The notes: a model not told the origin generated them from the letters alone. A DNA stretch of 64,000 bases from Chitinophaga sp. Cy-1792 (GCF_011752935.1 NZ_VWWO01000002.1:744001-808000); one strand, 5' to 3'; shown: positions 36,479 to 45,922, counted from the first letter of the stretch. Program-made: numbers and translations.

Positions 36479-38749
36479 ATGAATCGCAAGTACTATCTGA
36501 TTTTTTCCACGTTAATGATAGCCTTCATTGCCAGCTGTCACCAAAATCATTCTACTTCCGCTACCAGTACGGAAGATACCACCGAAGCGCCTGTGCTGGA
36601 TGCAAAGGCGGCGATAGGGAAAATGAAAACCGATAAGGACCTGGAAGTGCAGCTGGTAGCCGCCGAACCAATGGTGGTAGCCCCGGTGGCCATGACCTTC
36701 GATATCAGCGGCCGCATGTGGGTGGCCGAAATGATGGGCTATATGCCGGATACACTTGGTACCGGAGAAGATAAGCCAGATGGCAAAATCGTAATACTTA
36801 CGGATAAGAACGGCGATGGTGTCATGGATGAACGTACCGTTTTCCTCGATTCACTGGTGCTGCCAAGAGCGCTCTGTCTTGTAGACAGCGGCATCCTCGT
36901 AGCCACACCGCCCATGCTCTGGTATTATGAAATACATGATGACAAGCCTGGTAAACGTACCCTCGTAGACGACCAATACGCCGCCGGCGGAAATGTGGAA
37001 CACCAGCCCAATGGCCTTTACAGAGCCCTCGATAACTGGATTTACAGTGCGAAGTCGGACCGCCGCTACCGCAGGATCAACGGCAAATGGGTGAAAGAAA
37101 TGACCCATTTCCGCGGACAATGGGGGATCTCCCAGGACGACGACGGAAGGCTCTTCTATAATAATAACTCGCAGAACCTGCTGGGCGACTACTTCGCACC
37201 GGGACTCGGTGCCAACAACCCCCACCAGCAGAAAGCGGCAGGTTTTGATGAAAAGATCGTAAAAGATAACCGTGTATACCCGATACGCCCCAACAGAGGT
37301 GTCAATAGGGGATATGTGAAAGGCGTGCTTGACAGTACTGGCAGACTGGTAGAATTTACCGCTGCCTGCGGCCCGCTGATTTACCGTGCCGGACACCTGG
37401 GACTTGAATACTATGGCAATGCCTTCGTGGCAGAACCCGCCGCTAACCTGATCAAACGTAATATATTGAAAGACAGCGGCTTGATCGTTACTGGTGAACA
37501 ATCATCCCATAATAGTGAGTTCCTGGCCAGCACAGATGAACGCTTCCGCCCGGTAAACCTCTATACCGGCACCGACGGCGCCCTTTACATATTAGATATG
37601 TACCGGGGGATCATCCAGCATAAATCTTATCTCACCAGCTATCTCAAACAACAGATTGCTACCCGCAAACTGACACTACCCCTCAATTGCGGCCGTATCT
37701 ACCGGGTAATAAAAAAAGGTGAACAACCGCAGAAAATGCTGATGCGCCCAACGCCCAATAAACTGGTAGCTTCCCTGCACGACAATAACGGCGTGATCCG
37801 CGACCTGGCCCAGCAGCAGCTGGTAGACAGGAACATGCAGGAAGCAGTACCTGCGCTCCGGGAAATGCTGAAAGACACCTTACAATTGCTGGGGCTACGT
37901 CATGCACTGTGGACGCTCGAAGGCCTGCATCAGCTGAAACTGGAGGATATCACCTTTCTGCTGGCCACCAACGAACCAATTTGCCATATGCAGGCAATGG
38001 CAGCGCTGCCGGCAGTGATGACTCCCGCAAACAGCAAGCAGGCAAATGCCATTATTGATAGTCTGCTGCACCAGGAAAATACAGTGGCCTATGCGGCCTG
38101 GTTGTTACCTGATGTAGCCAGGTATAATAAGTCTGCCGCAGCTACCATGGAGGATTACCTGGTAAAAACGTATGCAGGTAACCGTTATGTAGCTGCTGCT
38201 ATTGTTAACAACGCCACTAACAGGGAAGCGGCTATACTCAAATCGCTGGATGCCGCAAAGGCAGATACCGCATCATTCCTGTATAAAGGCCTGAAGGCTA
38301 CCCTTGAAGATATGCAGAGCGCTGCAGTGGCAAAGAAAATGGAGGCGCTCGAACTGACCTATCCTAAAGGCCATGATATCTTCACTACACTCTGCCAGAC
38401 CTGCCACGGCAAAAAAGGCAATGGTATTGCTTCTATGGCGCCGCCACTGAATGAAAGCAACTGGGTAAACGGTGAAAAGGAACACCTGATCAGCATCGTG
38501 CTTTATGGACTCACAGGCCCGGTGAAAGTGCAGAACAAAATATACCAGGCACCTGAGATCAGCGGAGATATGCCAGGAATAGGTGGTACAGGAGAATATA
38601 GTAATGAAGATATTGCACAGCTGATATCCTATATCAGAAATGCATGGAAAAATAACGCAGAGAAAGTAACTGTTAATGATATTATAAAAGTGAGAGAGAA
38701 GAATAGCGGCAGACAAAAGCCATTTACTGCCGCCGAGCTAACGCAGTAA
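36479..38749 (+). CDS. lipoprotein with PVC-type dehydrogenase domain, HEAT-like region and c-type cytochrome
   Basis: This 756-residue protein starts MNRKYYLIF with a lipoprotein signal (IASC, Cys near residue 20). Residues about 55-400 form a beta-propeller like membrane-bound sugar/sorbosone dehydrogenases (AAEPMVVAPVAMTFDISGRMWV; GTDGALYILDMYRG). HEAT-like helical repeats (about 430-600) and a c-type cytochrome domain with CQTCHGKK (haem-binding Cys639, Cys642, His643) follow. It is probably a periplasm-facing oxidoreductase passing electrons via haem c; the substrate is unknown. The start is set by the lipoprotein signal; an upstream in-frame TTG at 36398 would bury it. Confidence 0.86.
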   Translation: MNRKYYLIFSTLMIAFIASCHQNHSTSATSTEDTTEAPVLDAKAAIGKMKTDKDLEVQLVAAEPMVVAPVAMTFDISGRMWVAEMMGYMPDTLGTGEDKPDGKIVILTDKNGDGVMDERTVFLDSLVLPRALCLVDSGILVATPPMLWYYEIHDDKPGKRTLVDDQYAAGGNVEHQPNGLYRALDNWIYSAKSDRRYRRINGKWVKEMTHFRGQWGISQDDDGRLFYNNNSQNLLGDYFAPGLGANNPHQQKAAGFDEKIVKDNRVYPIRPNRGVNRGYVKGVLDSTGRLVEFTAACGPLIYRAGHLGLEYYGNAFVAEPAANLIKRNILKDSGLIVTGEQSSHNSEFLASTDERFRPVNLYTGTDGALYILDMYRGIIQHKSYLTSYLKQQIATRKLTLPLNCGRIYRVIKKGEQPQKMLMRPTPNKLVASLHDNNGVIRDLAQQQLVDRNMQEAVPALREMLKDTLQLLGLRHALWTLEGLHQLKLEDITFLLATNEPICHMQAMAALPAVMTPANSKQANAIIDSLLHQENTVAYAAWLLPDVARYNKSAAATMEDYLVKTYAGNRYVAAAIVNNATNREAAILKSLDAAKADTASFLYKGLKATLEDMQSAAVAKKMEALELTYPKGHDIFTTLCQTCHGKKGNGIASMAPPLNESNWVNGEKEHLISIVLYGLTGPVKVQNKIYQAPEISGDMPGIGGTGEYSNEDIAQLISYIRNAWKNNAEKVTVNDIIKVREKNSGRQKPFTAAELTQ

Positions 38750-38793
38750 GGCTGAAAACAGTGTAATCAGAAAAAGTAAACCCCTGAAATCTC

Positions 38794-38837
38794 TTGTATT
38801 TATTCAATACTGCGCGAGCAGTGTTGAATAAATACAA
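38794..38837 (+). terminator. 20-bp hairpin with GCGA tetraloop
   Basis: The arms 38794-38813 and 38818-38837 pair over 20 positions with one wobble, closed by GCGA, a GNRA-type tetraloop. It lies 44 bases after the cytochrome gene. The plus-strand side is followed by A-rich bases instead of a U tract, so it may act as an RNA-stabilising or processing element as well as a terminator. Confidence 0.55.
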
Positions 38838-38907
38838 AAGAAAAAGCCACAATATTTAATGTATTGAAATCATATTGACACGCGATTTTCGTGACGGAAA
38901 TATCCCC

Positions 38908-38915
38908 TATCTTTG
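38908..38915 (+). promoter_or_regulatory. -7 promoter box TATCTTTG for the GltB-like gene
   Basis: This exact TAnnTTTG match is identical to the smc box, with a TTTT stretch (38886-38889) near the -33 position. It predicts a leader of roughly 230 bases. Confidence 0.6.
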
Positions 38916-38924
38916 CGTCATTAT

Positions 38925-39038
38925 ATGATGAAGGTTACAAACATATTACTGCCGAAAGACCTATGTACGAACACAACGATCAGTACAGGTGGTATTATGT
39001 TGCCATTTTTATCCTGCCCCAAAGACTTCAACACATAA
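38925..39038 (+). CDS. possible 37-residue leader peptide
   Basis: This short frame starts with ATGATG about ten bases after the promoter box. It encodes a peptide with two similar segments (ILLPKDLC and LSCPKDFN) and ends 113 bases before the GltB-like gene. Coding is not proven. It is listed because of its position directly behind the promoter and the unusual leader length. Confidence 0.25.
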   Translation: MMKVTNILLPKDLCTNTTISTGGIMLPFLSCPKDFNT

Positions 39039-39151
39039 ACCCGGACAATCAGATGAAAGCGACAGGTTGTTCGGGAAGGATCGCTACCTAAAATCAGCGT
39101 AGTAAAATCCAGGAGCAATTACCAAAACAATTTTTTTATAAAATCAATTTT

Positions 39152-40714
39152 ATGAATCATCGGATAGCACGATGGGCGGTTTATGCTTTATGCCTCATTT
39201 TAGACATTAGTGTAGCGGTAGGAATTTACAGAGGTTACATCACAGGATGGGTCTTATTACCGGTTGCAGTAGGATTAACGGTGCTGACGTTATATGATCG
39301 TTTCCAGGGTAAGCATGCCTTGTTACGTAACTATCCGGCATTGGGAAGACTACGTTACCTGTTGGAAAATATCCGTCCTGAAATGCGTCAGTATTTCTTT
39401 GAGTCAGATACCGACGGGCGTCCTTTCAGCCGTCGTCAGCGTTCAGTAGTGTACCAGCGTGCAAAAGACGTAAAGCAGACTGTTGCTTTCGGTGCATTGG
39501 CTGATATGTACGAGCCTGGCTATGAGTGGGCTTCTCACACTGCTTTTCCAGTAAAGGTAAAACCGGAAGCACTGCGTGTAAACATTGGTAATGAGCAGTG
39601 TTCCCAACCATATAATGCAAGTTTACTCAACATCAGCGCGATGTCTTATGGTGCGCTGAGTAAAACGGCGATCCTGTCGCTCAATGGTGGTGCACAACTC
39701 GGCGAGTTTGCGCATAACACCGGCGAGGGTGGTATCAGTCCGTATCACCTGGAAAATGGTGGTGCGCTGATCTGGCAGGTAGGTACCGGTTATTTCGGTT
39801 GCCGTGATGAGCACGGAAACTTTTCTCCGGCTGAGTTTGCGGCTTCGTCTGCGGCTCCTTCTGTGAAAATGATTGAGCTGAAGCTGAGTCAGGGTGCTAA
39901 GCCTGGTAAAGGTGGGGTACTTCCTGCGGCTAAAAATACGCCTGAAATTGCGGCTATCCGTAAGGTGAAGCCAGGTGTAAGCGTATTATCTCCTGCTGCG
40001 CATACCGCGTTTAGCAATGAGTATGAAATGCTGGCATTCCTGCAGCAATTAAGAACGCTTTCCGGTGGTAAACCAGTAGGTTTTAAATTGTGTGTAGGCC
40101 GTGCAGATGAATTTGAGCGTATTTGTACCGCTATGATCAATACGAACATTTTCCCTGACTTCATCACCGTAGATGGTGCAGAAGGTGGTACGGGTGCGGC
40201 TCCGCTGGAGTTCACCGACTCCATCGGTATGCCTTTATACGATGCACTGGCGATGGTAGTGAATATGTTGAAACACTACGGTCTGAAGAAGCATATCCGT
40301 ATCCTGGCGAGTGGTAAGATCATTACAGGTTTCGATATTATGAAAGTATTGGCGCTGGGTGCTGATGCGGCTTACAGTGCACGTGGTATGATGCTGGCAC
40401 TGGGTTGTATCCAGGCGTTGCAGTGCGACAGCGGTAGCTGTCCGGTGGGTGTGGCTACACAGGACCCAACCCTGTACCGTGGTGTAAACGTAACAGACAA
40501 ACGTGAGCGTGTTGCCAACTTCCATAGAAATACCATCTATGCACTGGCTGAACTGATGGGTGCCTGCGGCTTCACGAATGCGGAGAAGGTGGCGCCTGAA
40601 GCAATGTTCCGTCGTGTAACCAGAACGGATATCCGTTCCTATGCTGAGATCTATGGCCCACGCCTGAGCAAAACAGGTGCGCCGTTATATCCTGAGCATA
40701 TTGCGCATAACTAA
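39152..40714 (+). CDS. membrane-anchored FMN-binding glutamate synthase-like protein
   Basis: This 520-residue protein resembles the central FMN-binding domain of glutamate synthase (GltB), without the glutaminase or NADPH subunits. Two N-terminal membrane helices (about 9-25 and 30-47) are followed by the TIM-barrel (NISAMSYGALSKTAI, GGISPYH, TVDGAEGGTGAAPLEF, LASGKIITGFD) and the Fe-S cysteine region CDSGSCPVGVATQDP near residue 426. Stand-alone copies of this kind are common in Bacteroidota and their reaction is not firmly known. It is preceded by a long leader and followed by a clear terminator. Confidence 0.9.
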   Translation: MNHRIARWAVYALCLILDISVAVGIYRGYITGWVLLPVAVGLTVLTLYDRFQGKHALLRNYPALGRLRYLLENIRPEMRQYFFESDTDGRPFSRRQRSVVYQRAKDVKQTVAFGALADMYEPGYEWASHTAFPVKVKPEALRVNIGNEQCSQPYNASLLNISAMSYGALSKTAILSLNGGAQLGEFAHNTGEGGISPYHLENGGALIWQVGTGYFGCRDEHGNFSPAEFAASSAAPSVKMIELKLSQGAKPGKGGVLPAAKNTPEIAAIRKVKPGVSVLSPAAHTAFSNEYEMLAFLQQLRTLSGGKPVGFKLCVGRADEFERICTAMINTNIFPDFITVDGAEGGTGAAPLEFTDSIGMPLYDALAMVVNMLKHYGLKKHIRILASGKIITGFDIMKVLALGADAAYSARGMMLALGCIQALQCDSGSCPVGVATQDPTLYRGVNVTDKRERVANFHRNTIYALAELMGACGFTNAEKVAPEAMFRRVTRTDIRSYAEIYGPRLSKTGAPLYPEHIAHN

Positions 40715-40763
40715 TTAATTAGCTATAGTGTTAGCAGTCAAATATGTATCAAAAAGAGCAAAG

Positions 40764-40792
40764 AAAACTCCGCTTTCCAGCGGAGTTTTTTT
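40764..40792 (+). terminator. intrinsic terminator after the GltB-like gene
   Basis: A 10-bp perfect stem (40764-40773 with 40780-40789) with a 6-base loop runs directly into a T tract. Confidence 0.85.
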
Positions 40793-40895
40793 ATATCCTT
40801 TTCATAAGGTAAGCGTTTGCCCAAAAGACTTTAAGGTATGATCATTAATATGTACTTTTACCATTACTAAACAATAATATATACCCTATATCACT

Positions 40896-41723
40896 ATGAA
40901 AAGATCCTTACTGTTGCTCACCTTTCTGGTGACAAGTGCGATGTCTGTATTTTCCCAAACGCTCGACAAAACCACCATGCATGAACTTATCGACCGATCT
41001 TTGTATATCTGGGAAACAAATAATGTAAAGGTTAGTGGGCCGATGCTTGATGCGCTTGAGAAAATGGGTTATGAAGTTAGAAAGACATATGATGCACTTC
41101 GGTTTATGAGAAAACACCCAAACAATTGTTATCGCTATATAGACGAATTGTATAAAGCCTCCGGAGGCTCCAATGTGACCTTCACAAAGCTGCTCCAATC
41201 AATGAAAGTAAGCGTTGTATCAACAGGAAAGATTGCAAATTTTGAAACAGAGAGAATAACGAAGGGTGTTGACCCTAATGCCGAAGTGGCAAATGCTCCA
41301 TTATATACTGACGAAGAATTAAAAGAGGAGATGAATGCGCTGGGTAAAATACTGGACAGTCGGGAAAACCTGCTCAGCCTTACTTACAAAGCCATCAAGG
41401 ACTCCCTCGATAAAAATAAGATCAGTTACAAATATTACAAAGGGGAGGGTGATCCCAAAGTATTATACAGGAGCTTGATTTCGTCTGAATGGCTTTTCGA
41501 TTTTACCAATGAAAAATTGGCTGAAACAACTTTCAACATAAAAGGTAATGATTTAGAACTGCTGTTGGAATACTATAAATCAAAAGGAGCCACTGTATTA
41601 AAAGGAGAGGAGATGGTGTTTTATTTGCTAAAGTATAAGCAATATATGATCAGGCTGAACGGCTGTGGTAGTGATAATATAATGACAGTAAAACATATGC
41701 TATATAATAAAGTTTTACTGTAG
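40896..41723 (+). CDS. secreted protein of unknown function
   Basis: This 275-residue protein has a signal peptide (MKRSLLLLTFLVTSAMSVFSQ). The mature part is mostly helical and lysine/glutamate-rich, with no recognised domain and only two cysteines. It stands alone between two hairpin terminators and is convergent with the DUF192 gene, so it is probably a single-gene transcript. Confidence 0.65.
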   Translation: MKRSLLLLTFLVTSAMSVFSQTLDKTTMHELIDRSLYIWETNNVKVSGPMLDALEKMGYEVRKTYDALRFMRKHPNNCYRYIDELYKASGGSNVTFTKLLQSMKVSVVSTGKIANFETERITKGVDPNAEVANAPLYTDEELKEEMNALGKILDSRENLLSLTYKAIKDSLDKNKISYKYYKGEGDPKVLYRSLISSEWLFDFTNEKLAETTFNIKGNDLELLLEYYKSKGATVLKGEEMVFYLLKYKQYMIRLNGCGSDNIMTVKHMLYNKVLL

Positions 41724-41748
41724 GGTTTAACTGGCACTGCGTTAAATA

Positions 41749-41793
41749 ATTTGGGCTGACTGAATATACATTTGCATCTCAGTCAGCCCAAAT
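41749..41793. terminator. 15-bp hairpin between convergent genes
   Basis: A perfect 15-bp stem (41749-41763 with 41779-41793) with a 15-base loop lies between the stops of the secreted-protein gene and the DUF192 gene. It can serve both strands. Confidence 0.75.
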
Positions 41794-41807
41794 CTATTTA
41801 AAGTATT

Positions 41808-42335
41808 TTAATCTTTCGTATATGCAATCTTATCACCGTAGGCAATATGGTATTTATCTACAAACCCACCATTTACTTCCAGCACATACTGTGCTTTTTT
41901 GAAAGAAGGAAGGCTTTGTTCGGATAAAGGAGTCGCATATTTCTGAACAGATACAATTTCCATTTTATCATCTATATAAATGATATCAAGGGAGATATAA
42001 GTATTCTTCATCCAGAAAGATCTTTCTTCCATATCCGGGAAGATAAACAACATACCCTGTTCATCTGTCATTGATCTCCTGTACATCAGACCATCTTCTC
42101 TTTGCTGATCTGTCTGTGCCAGCTGGATATCAATTTTACGGATGGTATCCGCTCCGGATTTACTGACAAAGGCTAGTGTTCCCTGTTTTTTAAAGGCACT
42201 GCCATTGCTGGTTGCTATTGATTCAGCTGCTGCCGGCGCAGTCGTGGTGTCTGCTGCCTGTTGCTGGCTGGGAGACGAATTACAACTTGCGGTATATAAA
42301 GCCGCAAGCAATAGGAGTTTCAGGTGTAGTTGCAT
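41808..42335 (-). CDS. DUF192 lipoprotein
   Basis: This 175-residue protein has a lipoprotein signal ending in ASC (Cys18) and a Ser/Thr/Ala-rich linker. Its DUF192 domain (about 60-170) carries the family pattern REDGLMYRRSM, GMLFIFP, FWMKNTYISLDIIYID and VLEVNGGF. DUF192 proteins are small beta-barrel-like proteins of unknown role. The gene follows mqnE by nine bases on the same strand, so they are probably co-transcribed. Confidence 0.88.
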   Translation of the reverse strand: MQLHLKLLLLAALYTASCNSSPSQQQAADTTTAPAAAESIATSNGSAFKKQGTLAFVSKSGADTIRKIDIQLAQTDQQREDGLMYRRSMTDEQGMLFIFPDMEERSFWMKNTYISLDIIYIDDKMEIVSVQKYATPLSEQSLPSFKKAQYVLEVNGGFVDKYHIAYGDKIAYTKD

Positions 42336-42344
42336 ATCAGGACA

Positions 42345-43526
42345 TTATTTCGTGAGCAGTTCCTCATCAGAGAAAGCTACATCAGTATAGTCTTTGATTT
42401 CGTTGTAAACAGTATCTCTTTCCACTGGTCTTCTGCCTGCCTGTCTGATCAGCATGGCCAGTTGTGCAGTATTCATGGAAGGGTTTTGTTCTTCCGCGCC
42501 TGCCATGGAGTAAATTTTGGTGGTATCATCGATGGTACCATCCAGGTCATTTACACCGAAGGAGAGGGTGAGCTGTGCGGTATTTCTTCCCAGCATAGGC
42601 CAGTAAGCCTTCAGGTGAGGGAAGTTATCCATGTAGAGTCTTGCGATGGCATACAGGCGTAAATCCTCCACTACAGATGTTTCCGGAATATCAGACATGT
42701 CGTTGCCCTTATTACGGAATTTCAGCGGGATGAAAGTATTGAAGCCACCGGTCTCGTCCTGCAGCTGACGCAGGCGTTCCATATGATCTACACGGTGTTC
42801 GAAGGTTTCTACATGACCATACAGCATGGTAGCGTTGGTATGCATGCCTTGCCTGTGAGCAGCGCGGTGAATGGCCAGCCATCCGTCAGCGTCTACTTTA
42901 TCATGGCAGATTTTGGCGCGAACGTCCGGATGGAAGATTTCAGCACCGCCACCAGGCATGGACTGTAAACCTGCTTCGTTGAGGATACGCATCCCTTCTT
43001 CAACGGTTACTTTCGCTTTGCGGAACATGTAATCCAGTTCCACCGCGGTAAAGCCTTTGATATGCAGGTCCGGACGGTGTGCCCTGATTTTCTGTATCAG
43101 TTCCACAAAGAAATCCAGCTGCATTTTAGGGTGCACGCCACCTACAATGTGAACTTCGGTTACAGGTTGGTTATCATAACCTTTAACGATGTCCAGCATC
43201 TGGTCTATGCTCAGTTCCCAGCCTTCTTCACGGTTCTTGTAGAGGCGTGAATAGGAGCAGAAATGGCAGGTAAATACGCAGACGTTGGTAGGTTCAATAT
43301 GGAAATTGCGGTTGAAGTAGGTCTTGTCGCCATGCATTCGCTCTCGTACCTTGTTGGCTAAAGCGCCTACAAATCCAATATCTCCTTTCTCGAATAAGGT
43401 CAGACCGTCTTGCGGTGTGAGCCTTTCCTGTCTTAATACTTTCTCGCCGATTGTCTTTAGCGACGGATCCAGTGCGGGATGCTGCAGCAGTGCTTCTACA
43501 GCAGGATAATCTTGTCTCATCGTCAT
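42345..43526 (-). CDS. mqnE: aminofutalosine synthase (radical SAM, futalosine menaquinone pathway)
   Basis: This radical SAM enzyme joins the enolpyruvyl side chain of a chorismate-derived intermediate to adenosine to make aminofutalosine in the alternative menaquinone pathway. The 393-residue protein has the CxxxCxxC cluster motif at Cys83, Cys87 and Cys90 (NVCVFTCHFCSYSR) and the family segments HIVGGVHPKMQLDFF, GGGAEIFHPDVRAKIC and FGVNDLDGTIDD. MqnC is the closest alternative, but length and motifs fit MqnE. It overlaps the upstream metalloprotease stop by four bases (ATGA). A second ATG two codons in is also possible. Confidence 0.88.
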   Translation of the reverse strand: MTMRQDYPAVEALLQHPALDPSLKTIGEKVLRQERLTPQDGLTLFEKGDIGFVGALANKVRERMHGDKTYFNRNFHIEPTNVCVFTCHFCSYSRLYKNREEGWELSIDQMLDIVKGYDNQPVTEVHIVGGVHPKMQLDFFVELIQKIRAHRPDLHIKGFTAVELDYMFRKAKVTVEEGMRILNEAGLQSMPGGGAEIFHPDVRAKICHDKVDADGWLAIHRAAHRQGMHTNATMLYGHVETFEHRVDHMERLRQLQDETGGFNTFIPLKFRNKGNDMSDIPETSVVEDLRLYAIARLYMDNFPHLKAYWPMLGRNTAQLTLSFGVNDLDGTIDDTTKIYSMAGAEEQNPSMNTAQLAMLIRQAGRRPVERDTVYNEIKDYTDVAFSDEELLTK

Positions 43527-45664
43527 CTTACTTTCATTAATTTAATGGTGTTGGCCCTGTTCCTGTAAATTAATTTCACAAAATAAACACCATTTGGCTC
43601 ATTTACCAAATTAAAGGTCATGCGGTTGGCACTGTTGATACTTGCCTTAGGCTGACTCATGATAAACTGCCCCAAAGCATTGTAGATGGAAACCTGGAGA
43701 AGATCGTCCGGTACCTGGTAAAAAGTAACCCAAACCATGCCGTTGGTAGGGTTCGGACTCACCAGGATTCCGTATTTCTTCAGGTCTTCATTCACATCTC
43801 TGTAAACAATATTTATATTATCTAAATAAATGTTATTCTCTGAGTTTGAAATATTTCTGAAGGCTACCTGAAATTTTCCTTTACGTACGGCAGCCGTTAA
43901 ATCCACCGAATCCCGGCGCCATTCCGTATTGGTAGGAACGTATTCCGTCTGGATAGCCGTAGGGTGCGTAATCAGGTTAGGTCCCCATTTGGTATAGAGT
44001 AATTGTGTGTTCTCCATACAATCTGTACTGGACAATACCTGCAGTGTATCCCAGACGTTGCCGGTAGCAGCAGGATTGGTATATACTGCTGCTGCCACGT
44101 CAAAGAAGAGGAATACGGAATCATGCCCCATGGCGTCGAGCACCGGCGAAACCAGGTCGTCCACCTGTCCGTTGACGTTATAGCCCAGGTTACGCATCAG
44201 CGCAGAGGCATTGCTGTTATGGCCGACGTCGCGGGCCCTTTCCCAGGTAAAGCTCTTATCGGGGTTACGTATAGCCCATCCCGGAGGAGGGAAGCTATCG
44301 TTTTCAAAGCCTTCGCTCAGTGGCAGCTGCACTTCCGCATCGTAATTGAATTTATTGAAGGCGGTATCATTGCTGACATTACCGTCCGGCTGTCCGTTTG
44401 GAAGCTGCGTATATGCCTTTATGTTATACAGGCCCACAGGTACCTTACTGGCAGGCAGCGTCACCGTCGTTTCCGTGAAGCTGGCGAGGTTGCCGGTCCA
44501 TTTGTAAATAACCAGGCTGCCACCGGTTACCTGGTAGACGATATTGGCAGATGTGAGTGGCTGTGTGCCTTTATTGCGCAGCACCACCGTAGGGGTGATA
44601 TTATTGTTACAGATCTTGCCCACCGGATTATTCACCGCCTTGATATACGTGTCGTTGGGGTATACCACCGGCGGTGTACAGCCGTCAGAAGCCATCAGAC
44701 TGGTTACCACGTTTTCCAGCACATAACGCATACGTAGTACCTGTCCGGCGGTAAAAAGGTGCATACAGCCGTCATCGGAGTAGTCCATGTAATTCATGAA
44801 CATGATACCCGGATAGGTGGGACTGCAGAGATCGAGTTTGGGGAAAGTAAAGCAGCCAAAGCTGTAATTTCCCTGCAAAGGAGTGTCGGCAATGCCGTCG
44901 TCGATGGAACAGTCGCCATTGTCGTCGCCCCAGATATGTTTAAGGCCGAAATAATGCCCGATTTCGTGTGTTGCAGTGCGTCCGAGGTTATAGGGTGCAC
45001 GAACGTTTCCGATGGTCCCAAAAGCGGTATAAAGGATTACTACGCCTTCCTGTTCACGGGGGTACCCCATACCGGGAGGTGCGGCAACACCCAGGTAGCT
45101 GCCGGCGAGGTTGGTAACCCAGATATTGAGGTATTTAGATGGATCCCAGGCATCAGACCCGCCGGTGCTGTTATATTTTACATCGGGGGTACCGTTATAA
45201 ATGGTAAAGCTCTGGCCAACAGGAGTCGTCACCCTGACAATGCCGTTGGTGGGTTCACCATCCGGATTGCGCTGTGCCAGGCAGAAATTGATATGATCGT
45301 TCCCAATGATCGGCTGCCATACAGCAGGTACCTGGCTGACATCCGGGTTGGCTGCGGTATAGTCGCGGTTAAGTACATCAATCTGTGATTGCACCTGTGC
45401 ATCGGTGATGGATCCGGGATTATCCGTAACGATATGAACGACAACAGGAATGGTTACATTCTGAGGGGTTGCTTCCGTCCTGACTTTCATTTTCTGCAGT
45501 TCCTGTCCCTGCATGAGCCGGGTGTCATTCTGCTGTAAAATGGTAGCGAGGTAAGGGCGGTCCTTCACCATCTGCTGGAGGGCGTCGTTGGTACCACATT
45601 TACGCTGGGCGTGCAATTGGTTGATGGCGGCAAAGGATAGAAGAATCAGTAAAATTTTGCGCAA
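43523..45664 (-). CDS. secreted M43 (pappalysin-like) metalloprotease with type A T9SS signal
   Basis: This 713-residue protein has a signal peptide (cleavage after LHAQ), a propeptide, and a zinc-protease domain with the extended motif HEIGHYFGLKH (zinc His233 and His237, catalytic Glu234). A met-turn-like FMNYMDYSDDGC segment follows, then beta-sandwich domains (about 340-630). The last 75 or so residues are a type A sorting domain (VSPNPTNGMVWVTF to VKLIYRNRANTIKLMKVR) for type IX export. The only usable start is TTG at 45664, followed at once by the signal peptide; an in-frame stop lies just upstream. It is translationally coupled to mqnE. Confidence 0.9.
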   Translation of the reverse strand: MRKILLILLSFAAINQLHAQRKCGTNDALQQMVKDRPYLATILQQNDTRLMQGQELQKMKVRTEATPQNVTIPVVVHIVTDNPGSITDAQVQSQIDVLNRDYTAANPDVSQVPAVWQPIIGNDHINFCLAQRNPDGEPTNGIVRVTTPVGQSFTIYNGTPDVKYNSTGGSDAWDPSKYLNIWVTNLAGSYLGVAAPPGMGYPREQEGVVILYTAFGTIGNVRAPYNLGRTATHEIGHYFGLKHIWGDDNGDCSIDDGIADTPLQGNYSFGCFTFPKLDLCSPTYPGIMFMNYMDYSDDGCMHLFTAGQVLRMRYVLENVVTSLMASDGCTPPVVYPNDTYIKAVNNPVGKICNNNITPTVVLRNKGTQPLTSANIVYQVTGGSLVIYKWTGNLASFTETTVTLPASKVPVGLYNIKAYTQLPNGQPDGNVSNDTAFNKFNYDAEVQLPLSEGFENDSFPPPGWAIRNPDKSFTWERARDVGHNSNASALMRNLGYNVNGQVDDLVSPVLDAMGHDSVFLFFDVAAAVYTNPAATGNVWDTLQVLSSTDCMENTQLLYTKWGPNLITHPTAIQTEYVPTNTEWRRDSVDLTAAVRKGKFQVAFRNISNSENNIYLDNINIVYRDVNEDLKKYGILVSPNPTNGMVWVTFYQVPDDLLQVSIYNALGQFIMSQPKASINSANRMTFNLVNEPNGVYFVKLIYRNRANTIKLMKVR

Positions 45665-45857
45665 GGCTGAATTTTTGAATATTTAACAACTATAATGTGT
45701 AAGATACGATGAAGGTTCAAATTTTCCGGCGTCTGGTATTATTTAGTCGTTAAAATTTAGCGGGAGTTTAATGGGGGAGATGGTTAAATCGATAAATAAG
45801 GGAGATGTATCGTTGAAAAAATTACCGGATGAATGCTATTGTTGGAAGATGATCATA

Positions 45858-45894
45858 AAAAACGTATACCCGACTAAGTTGGGTATACGTTTTT
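45858..45894 (-). terminator. terminator after thioredoxin 1
   Basis: A 14-bp perfect stem (45858-45871 with 45881-45894) with a 9-base loop lies 29 bases beyond the minus-strand thioredoxin stop. A/T runs on both sides would give a U tract on either strand. Confidence 0.8.
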
Positions 45895-45922
45895 ATTGCA
45901 ATTGCTTTTCACTTACTGCCAA

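Larger units (their letters stand above)
38750..39151 (+). other. 402-base gene-free stretch: hairpin, promoter and long leader
   Basis: This stretch holds a 20-bp inverted repeat at 38794-38837, a promoter box at 38908-38915 and about 230 bases of probable leader before the GltB-like gene. Within the leader, 38925-39038 encodes a possible 37-residue peptide. No RNA family or riboswitch was recognised. Confidence 0.6.

Noticed and set aside
38891..39091. 66-codon frame in the leader of the GltB-like gene
   Set aside because: Its start lies upstream of the -7 promoter box, so it would not be on the main transcript. The peptide at 38925 fits the promoter better, but is itself unproven.
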